Assembly: GCF_018603885.1 (NCBI RefSeq)
Contig: NZ_JAHGAW010000003.1
Coordinates: 1-64,000 of the forward strand
DNA length: 64,000 nucleotides
Reading direction: 5' to 3'
From: Sphingobium nicotianae
Lineage (GTDB): Bacteria > Pseudomonadota > Alphaproteobacteria > Sphingomonadales > Sphingomonadaceae
In this document: positions 35,626-45,580 of the stretch, in pieces
Layout of the letters: the number at the start of each line of letters is the position of its first letter
Position numbering within the stretch: the stretch's first letter is position 1
Translations under genes and position numbers: made by a program
Notes under the pieces: model-generated
What the model was told of the DNA's origin: nothing
Databases searched by the model: none
What the model saw: only the letters and a program-made list of their open reading frames with translations

Positions 35626-38430
35626 ATGAATCCGGTATTGAAACTGGCTGGCGGACGACACGGCACACGACATGGCTTGCTGATCACCGCATCGCTGGTG
35701 GCCATGGCGGCCTGCCCGATCGCCGCAAATGCGCAGGCGAGTCAGGACAGCACGGAGGCAATCCAAACCTCCGACGCGGAGATCATCGTCACCGGCTCTC
35801 GCGCCTCTCTCAACGGCTTTTCCGCTCCTTCACCGACCCAGGTGATCGGCGCCGATCTCATCGCCAAGCAGGGCGCCTCGACGGTCGCCGAGGTGCTGCA
35901 GCAGGAGCCTGCCTTCAAGGCGACCCGCTCGGCTGGCGGCAATGCCAACAACTTCGCCAATCCCGGCCAGGCGACCGCCGATCTGCGCGGCCTGGGCGGT
36001 CAGCGCACACTGGTCCTGGTCAACGGATCGCGGATCGTACCGCAGGCGCCGTCGAACAATACCGGCGTGCCCGTCACCACCGACCTCAACGTCATCCCGA
36101 CCAACATGATCGACCGCGTCGAGGTGGTAACGGGCGGCGCCTCTGCGCAATATGGCTCGGATGCCGTCGCCGGCGTCGTCAACATACTCCTCAAGAAGCG
36201 ATTCAAGGGTATCGAGCTCACCGCTTCCAGCGGCATTTCGCAATATGGCGACAATTTCAAATATCGCCTTGGCGCGATCGGCGGCATCGATTTCGCGGAT
36301 GGGCGCGGGCATCTCGTCGCCAGCATAGAGGCGACGGAATCCGGGGAAATCAACGATCTCTACTCGCGCGCCTGGGGCGCGCAGGAATGGATGATCGTGA
36401 CCAACGCGAACTTCGCGACCAACGGCCTGCCTGCCAACATCGTCGCGCCGTTCGTCAAGAACAACAACAGCATCGGCGGCAAGATCCTCGGCCCGGCCAA
36501 CTTTTCGCTGCGCAACTACACCTTCAATGCCGATGGCACGATCCGCCCCTATGACGCGGGGTCGCTCAACAACGGTACCTATCAGATCGGCGGCGAGGGC
36601 CTCAGCCGCAACACCGGCTCCAGCCTTATTCCCGGCGTGCGGCGTCTCACCACCTATGCGCGCGCGGAATACGCCTTCTCCGAGGCCGCGATCCTGTCGG
36701 CCGAAGGCGGCTATACCCGGACGCTCGGCCTGTTCACCGGCGGGCTCCCCAATATCGCCTCCTTCACCATCCAGCGCGACAATGCCTATCTGCCGCAGGT
36801 CGTGCGCGATGCGATGATCGCGCAAAATGTGACCAGCTTCACCATGTCGAAGGGCTTCTACGACATGGGAAACATCAATTTTCGGGTGCGCAACGAGACG
36901 CCGCACATGATGGTCGCGCTCGAGGGCGACCTTGGCCATTCCTGGCACTATGACGCGCATTATTCGTACGGGAAGAACATCTTCCAGAGCGATTTCACCA
37001 ACAACTTCGCACCGGTTTTCTATGCGTTCGCCGCCGATGCGGTGCAGGTCGGCAATACGATCGTCTGCCGGGGCGTGCGCGACAATGTCGCTGCGGCCGC
37101 AGGCTGCATCCCGCTTAACATTTTCGGGCCGCAGTCAACCTCGCGAAGCGCACCCGGCGCGCAGGATTATGTGAACCGCTCAGGCTATAGCCGGGTCGGC
37201 TATGTGCAGCACGCCGCCGCAGCAAACGTGCGCGGCGAACCCTTCGCGACCTGGGCCGGCCCGGTCTCCATCGCGTTCGGCGGAGAATGGCGCCGCGAGA
37301 CCCAGAAGCTGACCGCCGACGCTCTCTCGACGGCCGGCCGCTTCCTGATCGGCAATGCCACGCCCTTCGCCGGCAAGTTCGACGTGAAGGAAGGCTATTT
37401 CGAGACGCTGGTGCCGCTGGCGCGCGATGTGTCCTTCGCCCACAGCTTCGATATAAACGGCGCGATCCGCTATGCCGACTACAGCACGGCCGGCGGCCAG
37501 ACGACCTGGAAGCTCGGCGCGGTTTATGAGCCAGTCGAAGGGCTGCGCTTCCGTGCCACGCGCTCGCGCGACATCCGCGCGCCCGCGATCTACGAGCTGT
37601 TCTCGCCGGGCTCCACGCTCGCGGCAGGCCTGACCGTGCGTGGCATCAATGCCAACATCCCGCAGAATCGGTCGATCGGTAATCCGAACCTCCGCCCGGA
37701 AGTCGCCAACACCCTGACGCTCGGCGTCGTGCTGCAGCCGTCGGGCATTCCGGGGCTTCGCGCCTCGGTTGATTATTTCCGGATCGACCTGCGCGATGCG
37801 ATCGACTCCCTGACGGCCGCGAACATCGGCAATTTCTGCACGGCGGGGCAGCAGCTCTATTGCAGCTTCATCACCTTTGCGCCCAACGGCACACCGCTCA
37901 GCCTCGCGGCGCCGGTCCAGAACATCGCCTCGTTCAAGTCGAGCGGGCTGGACTTCGCCCTGTCCTATCGCATGGGCCTTGGCGGCGGCAGCGCGCTGAC
38001 GACGCGGTTCAGCGGCACCTATGCCCTGCACAACTGGATCAACGGCGTCGATCGCGCGGGCGAAAATGGCCTGGGCAGCCTTGGCGCGGTGCCGCGCTTC
38101 CGCGGCAATCTGCAGGAGACGTTCGACACAGGTCCGCTCTCGCTGACAGCCCAGCTCCTCTACATCAGCAAGGGCAACAACGATAACACGTTCAACACCA
38201 TCCCGGCGCTGACGATCAACCAGAACGAGATCGCGGCGGCCGCCTATGTGAACCTCTTCTCGACGATCAAGATCGACGAACGGATGGAAATCACGGCCTC
38301 GATCGATAATCTGCTCAACCGCGATCCGCCGGTCAGCCCCTATGCGACGCAGGGCCAGGCCGTGAACGGTCAATATTACGACAAGGTCGGCCGGGCCTTC
38401 GAGGTCGGCGTCCGGATCAAGTTCCCGTGA
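35626..38430 (+). CDS. TonB-dependent receptor 3
   Basis: This 934-residue outer-membrane receptor has a longer signal peptide (residues 1-36, ending AANA) and TonB-box/plug start AEIIVTGSRA at residues 51-60. The plug contains LRGLGGQRTLVLVNGSRIVP and VTGGASAQYGSDAVAGVVNILL. The barrel ends GVRIKFP, so the usual terminal aromatic residue is followed by one proline. It belongs to a different subgroup from receptors 1 and 2 (its 'LRGLGxxRTLVLVNGxRxVP' plug is the most common form). Good ribosome site GGAGGGG. Ligand unknown; the MlaA gene follows after a hairpin. Confidence 0.92.
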   Translation: MNPVLKLAGGRHGTRHGLLITASLVAMAACPIAANAQASQDSTEAIQTSDAEIIVTGSRASLNGFSAPSPTQVIGADLIAKQGASTVAEVLQQEPAFKATRSAGGNANNFANPGQATADLRGLGGQRTLVLVNGSRIVPQAPSNNTGVPVTTDLNVIPTNMIDRVEVVTGGASAQYGSDAVAGVVNILLKKRFKGIELTASSGISQYGDNFKYRLGAIGGIDFADGRGHLVASIEATESGEINDLYSRAWGAQEWMIVTNANFATNGLPANIVAPFVKNNNSIGGKILGPANFSLRNYTFNADGTIRPYDAGSLNNGTYQIGGEGLSRNTGSSLIPGVRRLTTYARAEYAFSEAAILSAEGGYTRTLGLFTGGLPNIASFTIQRDNAYLPQVVRDAMIAQNVTSFTMSKGFYDMGNINFRVRNETPHMMVALEGDLGHSWHYDAHYSYGKNIFQSDFTNNFAPVFYAFAADAVQVGNTIVCRGVRDNVAAAAGCIPLNIFGPQSTSRSAPGAQDYVNRSGYSRVGYVQHAAAANVRGEPFATWAGPVSIAFGGEWRRETQKLTADALSTAGRFLIGNATPFAGKFDVKEGYFETLVPLARDVSFAHSFDINGAIRYADYSTAGGQTTWKLGAVYEPVEGLRFRATRSRDIRAPAIYELFSPGSTLAAGLTVRGINANIPQNRSIGNPNLRPEVANTLTLGVVLQPSGIPGLRASVDYFRIDLRDAIDSLTAANIGNFCTAGQQLYCSFITFAPNGTPLSLAAPVQNIASFKSSGLDFALSYRMGLGGGSALTTRFSGTYALHNWINGVDRAGENGLGSLGAVPRFRGNLQETFDTGPLSLTAQLLYISKGNNDNTFNTIPALTINQNEIAAAAYVNLFSTIKIDERMEITASIDNLLNRDPPVSPYATQGQAVNGQYYDKVGRAFEVGVRIKFP

Positions 38431-38469
38431 CAGGGTGAGAGCCAGCCAACGATCGGCAATGCGGGTTCC

Positions 38470-38503
38470 GGGACTGGAAACATGTCTTCAGCATTCCAGT
38501 CCC
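38470..38503 (+). terminator. hairpin behind TonB receptor 3
   Basis: GGGACTGGAA (38470-38479) pairs perfectly with TTCCAGTCCC (38494-38503). There is no T-run behind it, so termination is likely but not certain. Confidence 0.55.
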
Positions 38504-38668
38504 TGCTTGCGGCAGTGATCTTGGAGACCGTCGCGCCCGCTCCATAGCATAACTCACCTCCGCTGACCCTTGAGACAGGCATGTGCGGAGAACAGACATC
38601 GGTGTCGTCTTATCCCTGAGGGGAATGCTGATGGGGCTGGTGGTGAGAGACAATGGAGTGCGGGGCAT

Positions 38669-39595
38669 ATGAGCCTGTGCGCGCTGGTTCTGGCGACTGT
38701 GCTGGTACCGGCAGCGCAGGCGGACCCAGCACCCGAGTCCGTCGCGGCCACCCAGACCGTCATGGTGCGGACCGCGACGCCTGCAGCGGTCCCCGAGCCG
38801 GAGACGATTGCTCCACCAGCCGAGTTGGTGGGAGCGGCGCCCGCCACGGATGAGAAGACGGCGGACGGGGAGGTCATGGTCGTCACAGCGCGGCGCCGCC
38901 ACATCGCGGCCGATCCGCTGGAGAGCCTCAACGTCAAGAGCTTCGCGATGGTCCAGGCGGTCGACGACGCCGTGATCGGCCCGGCCTCGAAGGGCTATGA
39001 GCGCGCGATCCCCCTGCCGGCTCGCGATGGCCTGCGCAATTTCTTCCGGAACCTGCACGAACCGGTCGTCTTTCTGAACGATCTCATCCAGCTTAAGCCG
39101 AAGAAGGCGCTGAAGACGCTGGGGCGTTTTGCCATCAACACCACGGTCGGCGCGGCAGGATTGTTCGACATGGCGCGGCGGCGGCCCTTCAATCTGCCCT
39201 ATCGCATCAATGGCTTTGCCAACAGCCTGGCTTATTATGGCGTGAAACAGGGACCATTCCTGTTCCTCCCCCTGATCGGGCCGACGACGGTGCGCGATCT
39301 TGTCGGACTCGGTGTCGACACGATCGCGATGCCTCTCTCCGGCACCAGCCCGATGCGCGGCCCGGCCTATGCCGCCTCGGCGACCAGCATCAAGGTGCTC
39401 GATCACCGCATCGAATTTGACGGGGAAATACGGCAGATGCGTGATGGTGCCCAAGATGCCTACGCCGCCGCGCGCGCCTCCTATCTCAACCGGCGAGCGG
39501 CCGAAGTCGCAGCCCTGCACGAGCCGTCCCTGGCCAATGAGCGGCTCGCCGCCGTGCCGATCAATCCGATCGCAGAATCCGCCCTGGGCCACTGA
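38669..39595 (+). CDS. mlaA: MlaA/VacJ family outer-membrane lipid transport protein
   Basis: The 308-residue protein has the MlaA pattern: DPLESLNVKSFAMVQAVDDAV, PLPARDGLRNFFRNLHEPVVFLNDLIQLKPKKALKTLGRFAINTTVGAAGLFDMA, and GPFLFLPLIGPTTVRDLVG. MlaA forms a ring in the outer membrane and removes misplaced phospholipids with OmpC and MlaC. The N-terminus is a normal signal peptide (MSLCALVLATVLVPAAQA) with no clear lipobox, and residues 68-77 read GEVMVVTARR, like the TonB-box start of the receptors. ATG 38669 has GGGG upstream. mlaB-F are not in the window. Confidence 0.88.
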   Translation: MSLCALVLATVLVPAAQADPAPESVAATQTVMVRTATPAAVPEPETIAPPAELVGAAPATDEKTADGEVMVVTARRRHIAADPLESLNVKSFAMVQAVDDAVIGPASKGYERAIPLPARDGLRNFFRNLHEPVVFLNDLIQLKPKKALKTLGRFAINTTVGAAGLFDMARRRPFNLPYRINGFANSLAYYGVKQGPFLFLPLIGPTTVRDLVGLGVDTIAMPLSGTSPMRGPAYAASATSIKVLDHRIEFDGEIRQMRDGAQDAYAAARASYLNRRAAEVAALHEPSLANERLAAVPINPIAESALGH

Positions 39596-39713
39596 GCATG
39601 GCGGTGCGGACATCGAGCGAGAGCACAGCGTATCGTCGGACGCCGGTCGACAAACCAGCCAACCCCTTGGGCGACGAGGGGTGAAGGGCCCGAGCGGGTC
39701 GGGTCGCGGGGAT

Positions 39714-39754
39714 CCGCCGGCATCATCCCTTCCTGGAAGGAATGATGCCGGCGG
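39714..39754. terminator. strong hairpin between mlaA and the M28 peptidase gene
   Basis: CCGCCGGCATCAT (39714-39726) and ATGATGCCGGCGG (39742-39754) are perfect complements, with CCTTCC/GGAAGG continuing the stem inside. It lies between convergent genes and is symmetrical, so it can act on both. Confidence 0.75.
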
Positions 39755-39768
39755 TCCTTATCCCAGCC

Positions 39769-41508
39769 TTATTTCGCCGGATCGGCCTTCGGCGCATTCG
39801 GCGCGACGATGTTGCCAAAGAAGTCGCCTTTGAGCCAAAGCGGAGGGGTCGCGCCATCGGCCATGGCCTTGGTGATGCGGTAATTGGCCTCGGCGAAGCG
39901 CGCGCCGGCGCGCCAGAAGAACGGCAGCTTCATGTCGTCGCCGGGCTGGTGATAATATTTCTCGTCGAACTCATGCCATTTCGGCTCGCCGCCATTGCCG
40001 TAGCCGGTGGCGAGGAACACGGCGGGCACGCCCTGCTTCACGAACATATAATGGTCCGATCGCACGAAGATCACTTCCTCTGGCGTCGGGTCCGGCGCCA
40101 GCGTCACCTTCATCGGCGCCACGGCGTCCGCGACGATCCTGCCCAGCGTCGAATGCTCCGCGCCATAGGCGACGACATCGTTGAAGCTATAGGTGAGCAG
40201 CGGCATGTCGAGATCGACATTGCCGACGATCTTGCTGATCGGCACCGTCGGGTGGCGCGCGAAATAGTCGGCGCCGAGCAGGCCCTTCTCCTCGCCGGTC
40301 GAGGCGACGAACAGCACCGAGCGGCGCGGCTTTACCTTGTCCTGCGAGAGGATGCGGGCGACCTCCAGCATCGTCGCAACACCGGCGGCATTGTCCATCG
40401 CGCCATTGTTGATGTGGTCCGTGCCGGCCGGCTCGCCCGGCTGGACCGGCGTGACCCCGATATGATCGAGATGGCCCGACAGGATGACATATTCGCTCGC
40501 CAGCGCCGGATCGCTGCCCGGGATCATCGCGACGACGTTGGGGCTTGAGGTCATGCTGCGGACCGGCGTCGCAACGATCTGTACGCTGGTCTTGAGCGCG
40601 AAGCCCTTGGGACGGGCACCCTTGCGCGCAGCCTCCTTGCGGATCTGGGCGAGAGACCTGGACGCGCCCGCGAAGATGGCCTGCGCGCCGTTGTCGTTGG
40701 TGCCGACCGAGAAGTGCAGGCCGGGCGTGTCGTCATAGGCCTTGCCGTCCGGCCCGACCCAGGTGAAGTTGGGCTGGAAGCCGTACATGAGGCGCCGCGC
40801 CCAGGGGCGTTGCTTGGCCGAGGCGTCGGTATCGATCTGGATCGCGCCAATCGCGCCGTGGTCCTGAGCCGTCTTCAGGCGCTCTGAGAGGAGATGGGCG
40901 GCCGCCTCGCTCGGCAGCGTCTCCGGGAAGCCGCGCAGCAGCACGACGACCTTGCCCTTCACGTCGAGCCCGGCATAGTCGTTCAGCCCCAGCGCCTTGT
41001 CTTCCAGGCCATAGCCCGCGAAGACGAGCGGCGCAGTCAGATCCAGCTTGCCCTCATCGGCGCCGAGCAAAATGGTGGAGTCGACACCCGCCACCAGACT
41101 GGTGCTGCCGCCCGGTCCGCTGATCGTGACCGCGGCCGGCGCCGTCAGCCGCTCGGTCCGCTGGAAGCCGATGCGCTGCAGATAATCGCCATTGTCGCCC
41201 ATCGGTTTGAGACCGAGCGACGCGAAGCGCTCGGCGACGAAGCGCGCCGCGATCTCATGCCCCACGCTGCCGGTGTCGCGCCCCTGCAGCAGGTCGTCGG
41301 CGAGAAAAGCAATGTCCGCCTTCACCCGATCGGGCGAGAAGCGCGGGTCGAGCGGCAGCTGATCCTCTGGAATGACGGGCTTGGCCGGCGCGGCGGCGGC
41401 CGGCGCGGCGCCGCCCTCCTGCCGCTCATGGGCGAGGAGCAGGCCGCTCGGCGTCAGGCACAGCGCGGCAACGGCTGCAAGCAGCGTGGAACGATAAGAA
41501 GATATCAT
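39769..41508 (-). CDS. secreted M28 family zinc peptidase
   Basis: The 579-residue protein has a signal peptide (to about ...GLLLA) and a PA domain inserted near residues 120-270 (FAGYGLEDKALGLNDYAGLDVKGKVVVLLRG). The catalytic M28 domain shows all ligands: SGHLDHIG (His), NNGAMDNAAGVA (bridging Asp), STGEEKGLLG (catalytic and metal Glu), NVDLDMP (Asp) and SDHYMFVKQGVPAVF (His). It is probably a periplasmic or outer-membrane aminopeptidase with two zinc ions. It diverges from the M16 peptidase gene, so the two could share control of peptide breakdown. Confidence 0.92.
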   Translation of the reverse strand: MISSYRSTLLAAVAALCLTPSGLLLAHERQEGGAAPAAAAPAKPVIPEDQLPLDPRFSPDRVKADIAFLADDLLQGRDTGSVGHEIAARFVAERFASLGLKPMGDNGDYLQRIGFQRTERLTAPAAVTISGPGGSTSLVAGVDSTILLGADEGKLDLTAPLVFAGYGLEDKALGLNDYAGLDVKGKVVVLLRGFPETLPSEAAAHLLSERLKTAQDHGAIGAIQIDTDASAKQRPWARRLMYGFQPNFTWVGPDGKAYDDTPGLHFSVGTNDNGAQAIFAGASRSLAQIRKEAARKGARPKGFALKTSVQIVATPVRSMTSSPNVVAMIPGSDPALASEYVILSGHLDHIGVTPVQPGEPAGTDHINNGAMDNAAGVATMLEVARILSQDKVKPRRSVLFVASTGEEKGLLGADYFARHPTVPISKIVGNVDLDMPLLTYSFNDVVAYGAEHSTLGRIVADAVAPMKVTLAPDPTPEEVIFVRSDHYMFVKQGVPAVFLATGYGNGGEPKWHEFDEKYYHQPGDDMKLPFFWRAGARFAEANYRITKAMADGATPPLWLKGDFFGNIVAPNAPKADPAK

Positions 41509-41667
41509 GAAGGAACCTAGCGATTGATGCGAGCCGGATTGACCGGAATTGCAGGAGTTTATCGGCCAGAACGCCCCTGTCCAGCGCGAAGGCGTATTGC
41601 GCCGCTAAGTCACGACATTATGGTGATGCCAGCCCTTCGCGTGTCCTCGCGTCATGAAAGCCCTTCC

Positions 41668-44493
41668 ATGTCCCAGCCCTTCTCCCGTATCCTTCCCGCC
41701 CTGCTTGCCGGCGCGGCTCTGATCGCCAGTCCAGTCGCCGCGCAGACCGCCAAGTCCAGGCCCGCGCCGCTCCCGGAGCTGGTCAGGCAGGTCGACATTC
41801 CCTACGAGACCTTCACCCTGCCCAATGGCCTGCGCGTTATCGTTCATACCGATCGCAAGGCACCGGTGGTCGGCGTCACCGTCTATTATCGGGTCGGCTC
41901 GAAGAACGAGCCCAAGGGCAAGACCGGTTTCGCGCATCTCTTCGAGCATCTGATGTTTGGTGGCTCGGAAAATGTTCCCAATTTCGACACGCCTTTGGTC
42001 ACGGCGGGCTCGACACCGACCAACGGTTCGACCTGGTTCGACCGCACCAACTATGTCGAGACGGTGCCGACCGGCGCGGTCGATCTCGCTCTCTTCATGG
42101 AAGCCGATCGCATGGGCCATCTGCTCGGCGCGGTCACGCAAACCAAGCTCGATGCGCAGCGCGCCGTCGTCCAGAACGAGAAGAGGCAGGGCGACAACCA
42201 GCCCTATGGCCTGGTCGAATATACCCAGCTCGAGACGTTGCTGCCGCCCGGTCATCCCTATCAGCACAGCGCGATCGGCTCGATGGCCGATCTCGATGCC
42301 GCGAGCCTGGAGGACGTAAAAAACTGGTTCCGCACCAATTACGGCCCCAACAATGCCATTCTCGCCCTCGCCGGCGACATCGACGTCAAAACCGCGCGCG
42401 AGAAGGCAGAGAAATATTTCGGATCGATCCCCGCCGGCCCGGCCGTCGCGCCGGTCGTCACGCCAGTGCCAACCTTGCCCGCGCGCGTCGACAAGGTGAT
42501 GAAGGACCGCGTCGCGACCACGCGCATCTATCGCATGTGGGCGACGCCCGGCCGCAGCGACAAGGCCGCGCCGCTGCTGGCGGTTGGCATGTCCGTGCTC
42601 GGCGGACTCTCCAGTTCGCGTCTCGACAATGCGCTGGTGCGCAAGGAGCAGATCGCGGTTAGCGTCACTGCCAGCGTGCAGCAGTTCGAGCAGCTCGGTC
42701 TGGTTGAGGTAACTGCGGACGTGAAGCCCGGCGTCGATCCCGATCTCGTCTCGAAGCGGCTCGACGAGATCATCGCCGACTATATCAAGACCGGCCCGAC
42801 CGCCGACGAAGTGACGCGCGTGGCGACCGGGCAGGTCTCGAGCGAAATCTCGGGACTGGAAGTCGTCGGCGGCTTCGGCGGCAAGGCGGCGACCTTGGCC
42901 GAGGGGCTGCTTTATGCAGGCGATCCGGGGCAGTACAAGAAGGATCTGGCGGCCATCGCCTCGGCCACGCCAGCCGGTGTCACGGCAGCGATGCAGCAAT
43001 GGCTGAGCCGGCCGGTCTTCGCCCTGCGCGTCGAGCCCGGCGAGCGCGAAGCCTATGCCGATGCGACGGTCAGCGCGCCGGGCGGCGAGACCGCAGCGGC
43101 GGAAGCACCGCCCAAGCCCACCCTGCCGCTCCCCGCCGTTGCACCCAGCCCCGGCGTCGACCTGCCCGACGTCGAGACGACGACGCTTGCCAACGGCATC
43201 AAGCTCCATCTCGCACGCCGCACGACCGTGCCGACCGTCCAGATCGCGGTCAGCTTCGACGCCGGCCTCGCCAGCGACCGGCGCGACCGGCTCGGCCTCG
43301 CCTCACTGATGCTCGGCCTGCTCGAGGCCGGCACGACCTCGCGCTCGACCATCGAGATCGCCGAGGAGCAGGAGCGGCTCGGCGCGAACATCTCGACCGG
43401 GCAGAGCATGGACCGCACCTCCGTCTCGCTCTATGCGCTCAAGGCGAACCTCAAGCCCTCGCTCGACCTCTATGAAGACGTGATCCGCAATCCCGCCTTC
43501 GTGCCGAGCGAGATCGACCGGCTGCGCGCGATCCAGCTTGCCGGTATCGCGGCCGAAAAAACGCAGCCGCAGGGCCTCGCCGCCCGCGCCATCTTCCCCC
43601 TGCTCTACGGCAGCGCCCATCCCTATGGCGTACCGTCGAGCGGCCGCGGCGACGAAGCGACCGTCAAGGCGATCACCCGCGACGATCTCATCGCCTATCA
43701 TGACGACTGGATGGTGCCGGGCAAGGCCGAGATCTTCGTCGCCGGTGACGTCACCATGGCCGAGATCAAACCGCTGATGGACGCGCATTTCGGCGCCTGG
43801 CCGCAGAACCGCAAAGCCTCTCCGGTCAAGAATTTCGCGGTCGCCGTGCCGCCGCCGAAGCCCGGCATCTTCCTCATCGATCGGCCGCAGTCTCCGCAAT
43901 CGATGATCCTCGGCGGGTTCGTGACGGGCGCGAAGGGCAGCGACGATCTCGTCCCCTTCCAGGCTGCCAGCACGATCCTGGGTGACGATTTCCTCGCGCG
44001 GCTCAATCAGGATATTCGTGAGACCAAGGGCTGGTCCTATGGCGTGCGCGGCTATCTCGCGACGCGCGCCGAGCGCAGCCCTTATATCGTGACCGCGCCG
44101 GTGCAGGCCGACCAGACCGGCCCGGCGATCGCCGCGATGAAGGGCGACATCGCCGCCTTCCTCGGCCCCAAGGGCGTGACCCCGGCCGAGTTCAGCCGCG
44201 TCATCAAGGGCGAGATCGCGCAGCTCCCCGCCCAATATGAGACGACCGGATCAGTGCTCGGCCAGATGCAGGCCGACGCGCTTTACAAACGGCCGTTCAC
44301 CTATGTGGAGACGCTCGCCCAGCGCTATAGCGCGCTGACGCCCGAGGCACTGGACCAGGCCGCGCGCGCGCTCATCGATCCATCCAAGCTCAGCTGGGTG
44401 GTGGTGGGCGACAAGAGCAAGATCGAGAGCCAGCTCAAGGCGCTCGGCATGCCCGTCACGGAGATTGACTCGGGCGCGCCCACAGCCAAATAG
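41668..44493 (+). CDS. secreted M16 family zinc peptidase (duplicated)
   Basis: This 941-residue protein has a signal peptide (ending SPVAA) and two M16 halves. The first half carries HLFEH (His90, Glu93, His94) and the third zinc ligand Glu171 in VVQNEKRQG, 77 residues after the second His as in pitrilysin. The second half (from about residue 500) lacks HxxEH and holds the substrate-closing 'RETKGWSYGVRGY' segment near its end. Such tandem M16 proteins degrade peptides in the periplasm. ATG 41668 was chosen because the signal peptide starts there. Confidence 0.92.
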   Translation: MSQPFSRILPALLAGAALIASPVAAQTAKSRPAPLPELVRQVDIPYETFTLPNGLRVIVHTDRKAPVVGVTVYYRVGSKNEPKGKTGFAHLFEHLMFGGSENVPNFDTPLVTAGSTPTNGSTWFDRTNYVETVPTGAVDLALFMEADRMGHLLGAVTQTKLDAQRAVVQNEKRQGDNQPYGLVEYTQLETLLPPGHPYQHSAIGSMADLDAASLEDVKNWFRTNYGPNNAILALAGDIDVKTAREKAEKYFGSIPAGPAVAPVVTPVPTLPARVDKVMKDRVATTRIYRMWATPGRSDKAAPLLAVGMSVLGGLSSSRLDNALVRKEQIAVSVTASVQQFEQLGLVEVTADVKPGVDPDLVSKRLDEIIADYIKTGPTADEVTRVATGQVSSEISGLEVVGGFGGKAATLAEGLLYAGDPGQYKKDLAAIASATPAGVTAAMQQWLSRPVFALRVEPGEREAYADATVSAPGGETAAAEAPPKPTLPLPAVAPSPGVDLPDVETTTLANGIKLHLARRTTVPTVQIAVSFDAGLASDRRDRLGLASLMLGLLEAGTTSRSTIEIAEEQERLGANISTGQSMDRTSVSLYALKANLKPSLDLYEDVIRNPAFVPSEIDRLRAIQLAGIAAEKTQPQGLAARAIFPLLYGSAHPYGVPSSGRGDEATVKAITRDDLIAYHDDWMVPGKAEIFVAGDVTMAEIKPLMDAHFGAWPQNRKASPVKNFAVAVPPPKPGIFLIDRPQSPQSMILGGFVTGAKGSDDLVPFQAASTILGDDFLARLNQDIRETKGWSYGVRGYLATRAERSPYIVTAPVQADQTGPAIAAMKGDIAAFLGPKGVTPAEFSRVIKGEIAQLPAQYETTGSVLGQMQADALYKRPFTYVETLAQRYSALTPEALDQAARALIDPSKLSWVVVGDKSKIESQLKALGMPVTEIDSGAPTAK

Positions 44494-44522
44494 GCGCCAT
44501 CACATCGAAAAGGGAGAGCCTC

Positions 44523-44825
44523 ATGACCAAGGTCGACGGCGCTTATGATTGCATCACCAAGTCGCCGATGGGCGACCAGCCGAGCGTGTTCACGATTGTC
44601 TCGGACGGCGACCATTTCAATGGCACCAATGCCGGACCGCTGGGCTCGCTCGACGTCAAGGACGGCAAGGTCGACGGCAACCGCCTGACCTGGGTTATGG
44701 AAATGACCATGCCGATGCCGATGACGCTGACCTGCGAAGCGGTAATCACAGACGGCAAGCTCACCGGCACGATCGACGCCGGCGCCTTTGGCCAGCTCGC
44801 GATGACGGGAACGCGGCGGGACTGA
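44523..44825 (+). CDS. hypothetical small protein (100 aa)
   Basis: The protein begins MTKVDGAYDCITKSPMGDQPSVFTIVSDGDHFNGTNAGPLGSLDV and continues with alternating hydrophobic strands (KVDGNRLTWVMEM, LTCEAVITDGKLTGTI). It is probably a small beta barrel with a repeated 'DG-----G' turn, lipocalin-like in feel. GGGAGAG lies upstream of ATG 44523. It has no signal peptide. It is 29 bases behind the M16 gene and may be co-transcribed. I do not know its function. Confidence 0.75.
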   Translation: MTKVDGAYDCITKSPMGDQPSVFTIVSDGDHFNGTNAGPLGSLDVKDGKVDGNRLTWVMEMTMPMPMTLTCEAVITDGKLTGTIDAGAFGQLAMTGTRRD

Positions 44826-44835
44826 GAAAAATAGG

Positions 44836-44949
44836 CCCCTCCACTTCAGAGGAGGGGTAGGCGGTGGTGGCGATGCACAGCATCGCTCGCACAGCGATAA
44901 ACCCGCACCGTTCAAGCACTACCCCAACCCCTCCTCTGAAGAGGAGGGG
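44836..44949. repeat. G/C-tract inverted repeat, family 2 copy D
   Basis: Two palindromic 22-mers lie at 44836-44857 and 44928-44949, with a spacer that starts TAGGCGGTGGTGG and ends ACTACCCCAA. The layout equals 3907-4028. It separates convergent genes (hypothetical and pal). Confidence 0.7.
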
Positions 44950-44964
44950 CTGAAGTTAGCGCAC

Positions 44965-45480
44965 TTACTCGACCGTCACGGTCACCGCGCGGCGATTCTG
45001 CGCCCAGCTGGCTTCGTCCGAGCCCAGCGCGGCCGGGCGTTCCTTGCCATAGCTGATCGTGGTGATGCGGCTCGCATCGACGCCGAGCTCCACCAGATAA
45101 TTCTTGGCGGCATTGGCGCGGCGCTCGCCCAGCGCGATATTATATTCGCGGGTGCCGCGCTCGTCGCAATGCCCCTCGATCGTGATGCGCTTCTGCGGAT
45201 AGCGGGCGAGCCAAGTCGCCTGGCTGCGCAGCGTCACCTGATCCTCGGCGTCGACGTCGCTCTTGTCAGTATCGAAGAAGATGCGATCCGACGTGACGCT
45301 CGCCACGAAATCGGCCTGGCTGCCCGGCGTCGGGCCAGCAGGCGGCGGCGGAGGCGTGGGAGTCGGCGTCGGAGCAGTATCGGCGGGTGGCGGCGGCAAG
45401 GCCTCGGGCGCCTTCTTCGAACAGGCCGACAGGGCCAGCGCGGCACTCGAAACCAGCAATATCGCGGATGTCATGCGCAT
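44965..45480 (-). CDS. pal: peptidoglycan-associated lipoprotein Pal
   Basis: The 171-residue lipoprotein (lipobox ALSAC, Cys20) has a Pro/Thr-rich spacer and an OmpA domain: RIFFDTDKSDVDAE, ITIEGHCDERGTREYNIALGERRANAAKNYL and ISYGKERPA. It binds peptidoglycan and TolB and keeps the outer membrane attached during division. AAGGAG is seven bases before ATG 45480. It ends the Tol-Pal operon; no cpoB (ybgF) follows. Confidence 0.96.
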   Translation of the reverse strand: MRMTSAILLVSSAALALSACSKKAPEALPPPPADTAPTPTPTPPPPPAGPTPGSQADFVASVTSDRIFFDTDKSDVDAEDQVTLRSQATWLARYPQKRITIEGHCDERGTREYNIALGERRANAAKNYLVELGVDASRITTISYGKERPAALGSDEASWAQNRRAVTVTVE

Positions 45481-45580
45481 GGGTCTTCTCCTTCTGTGTC
45501 GCTCAAACGTCTAACGGTTCATCGTATGCTCAGGGCGTTTCGTCTCCGAGTCAACCGCAAAGCAGGTCACGTCCCTGAAA

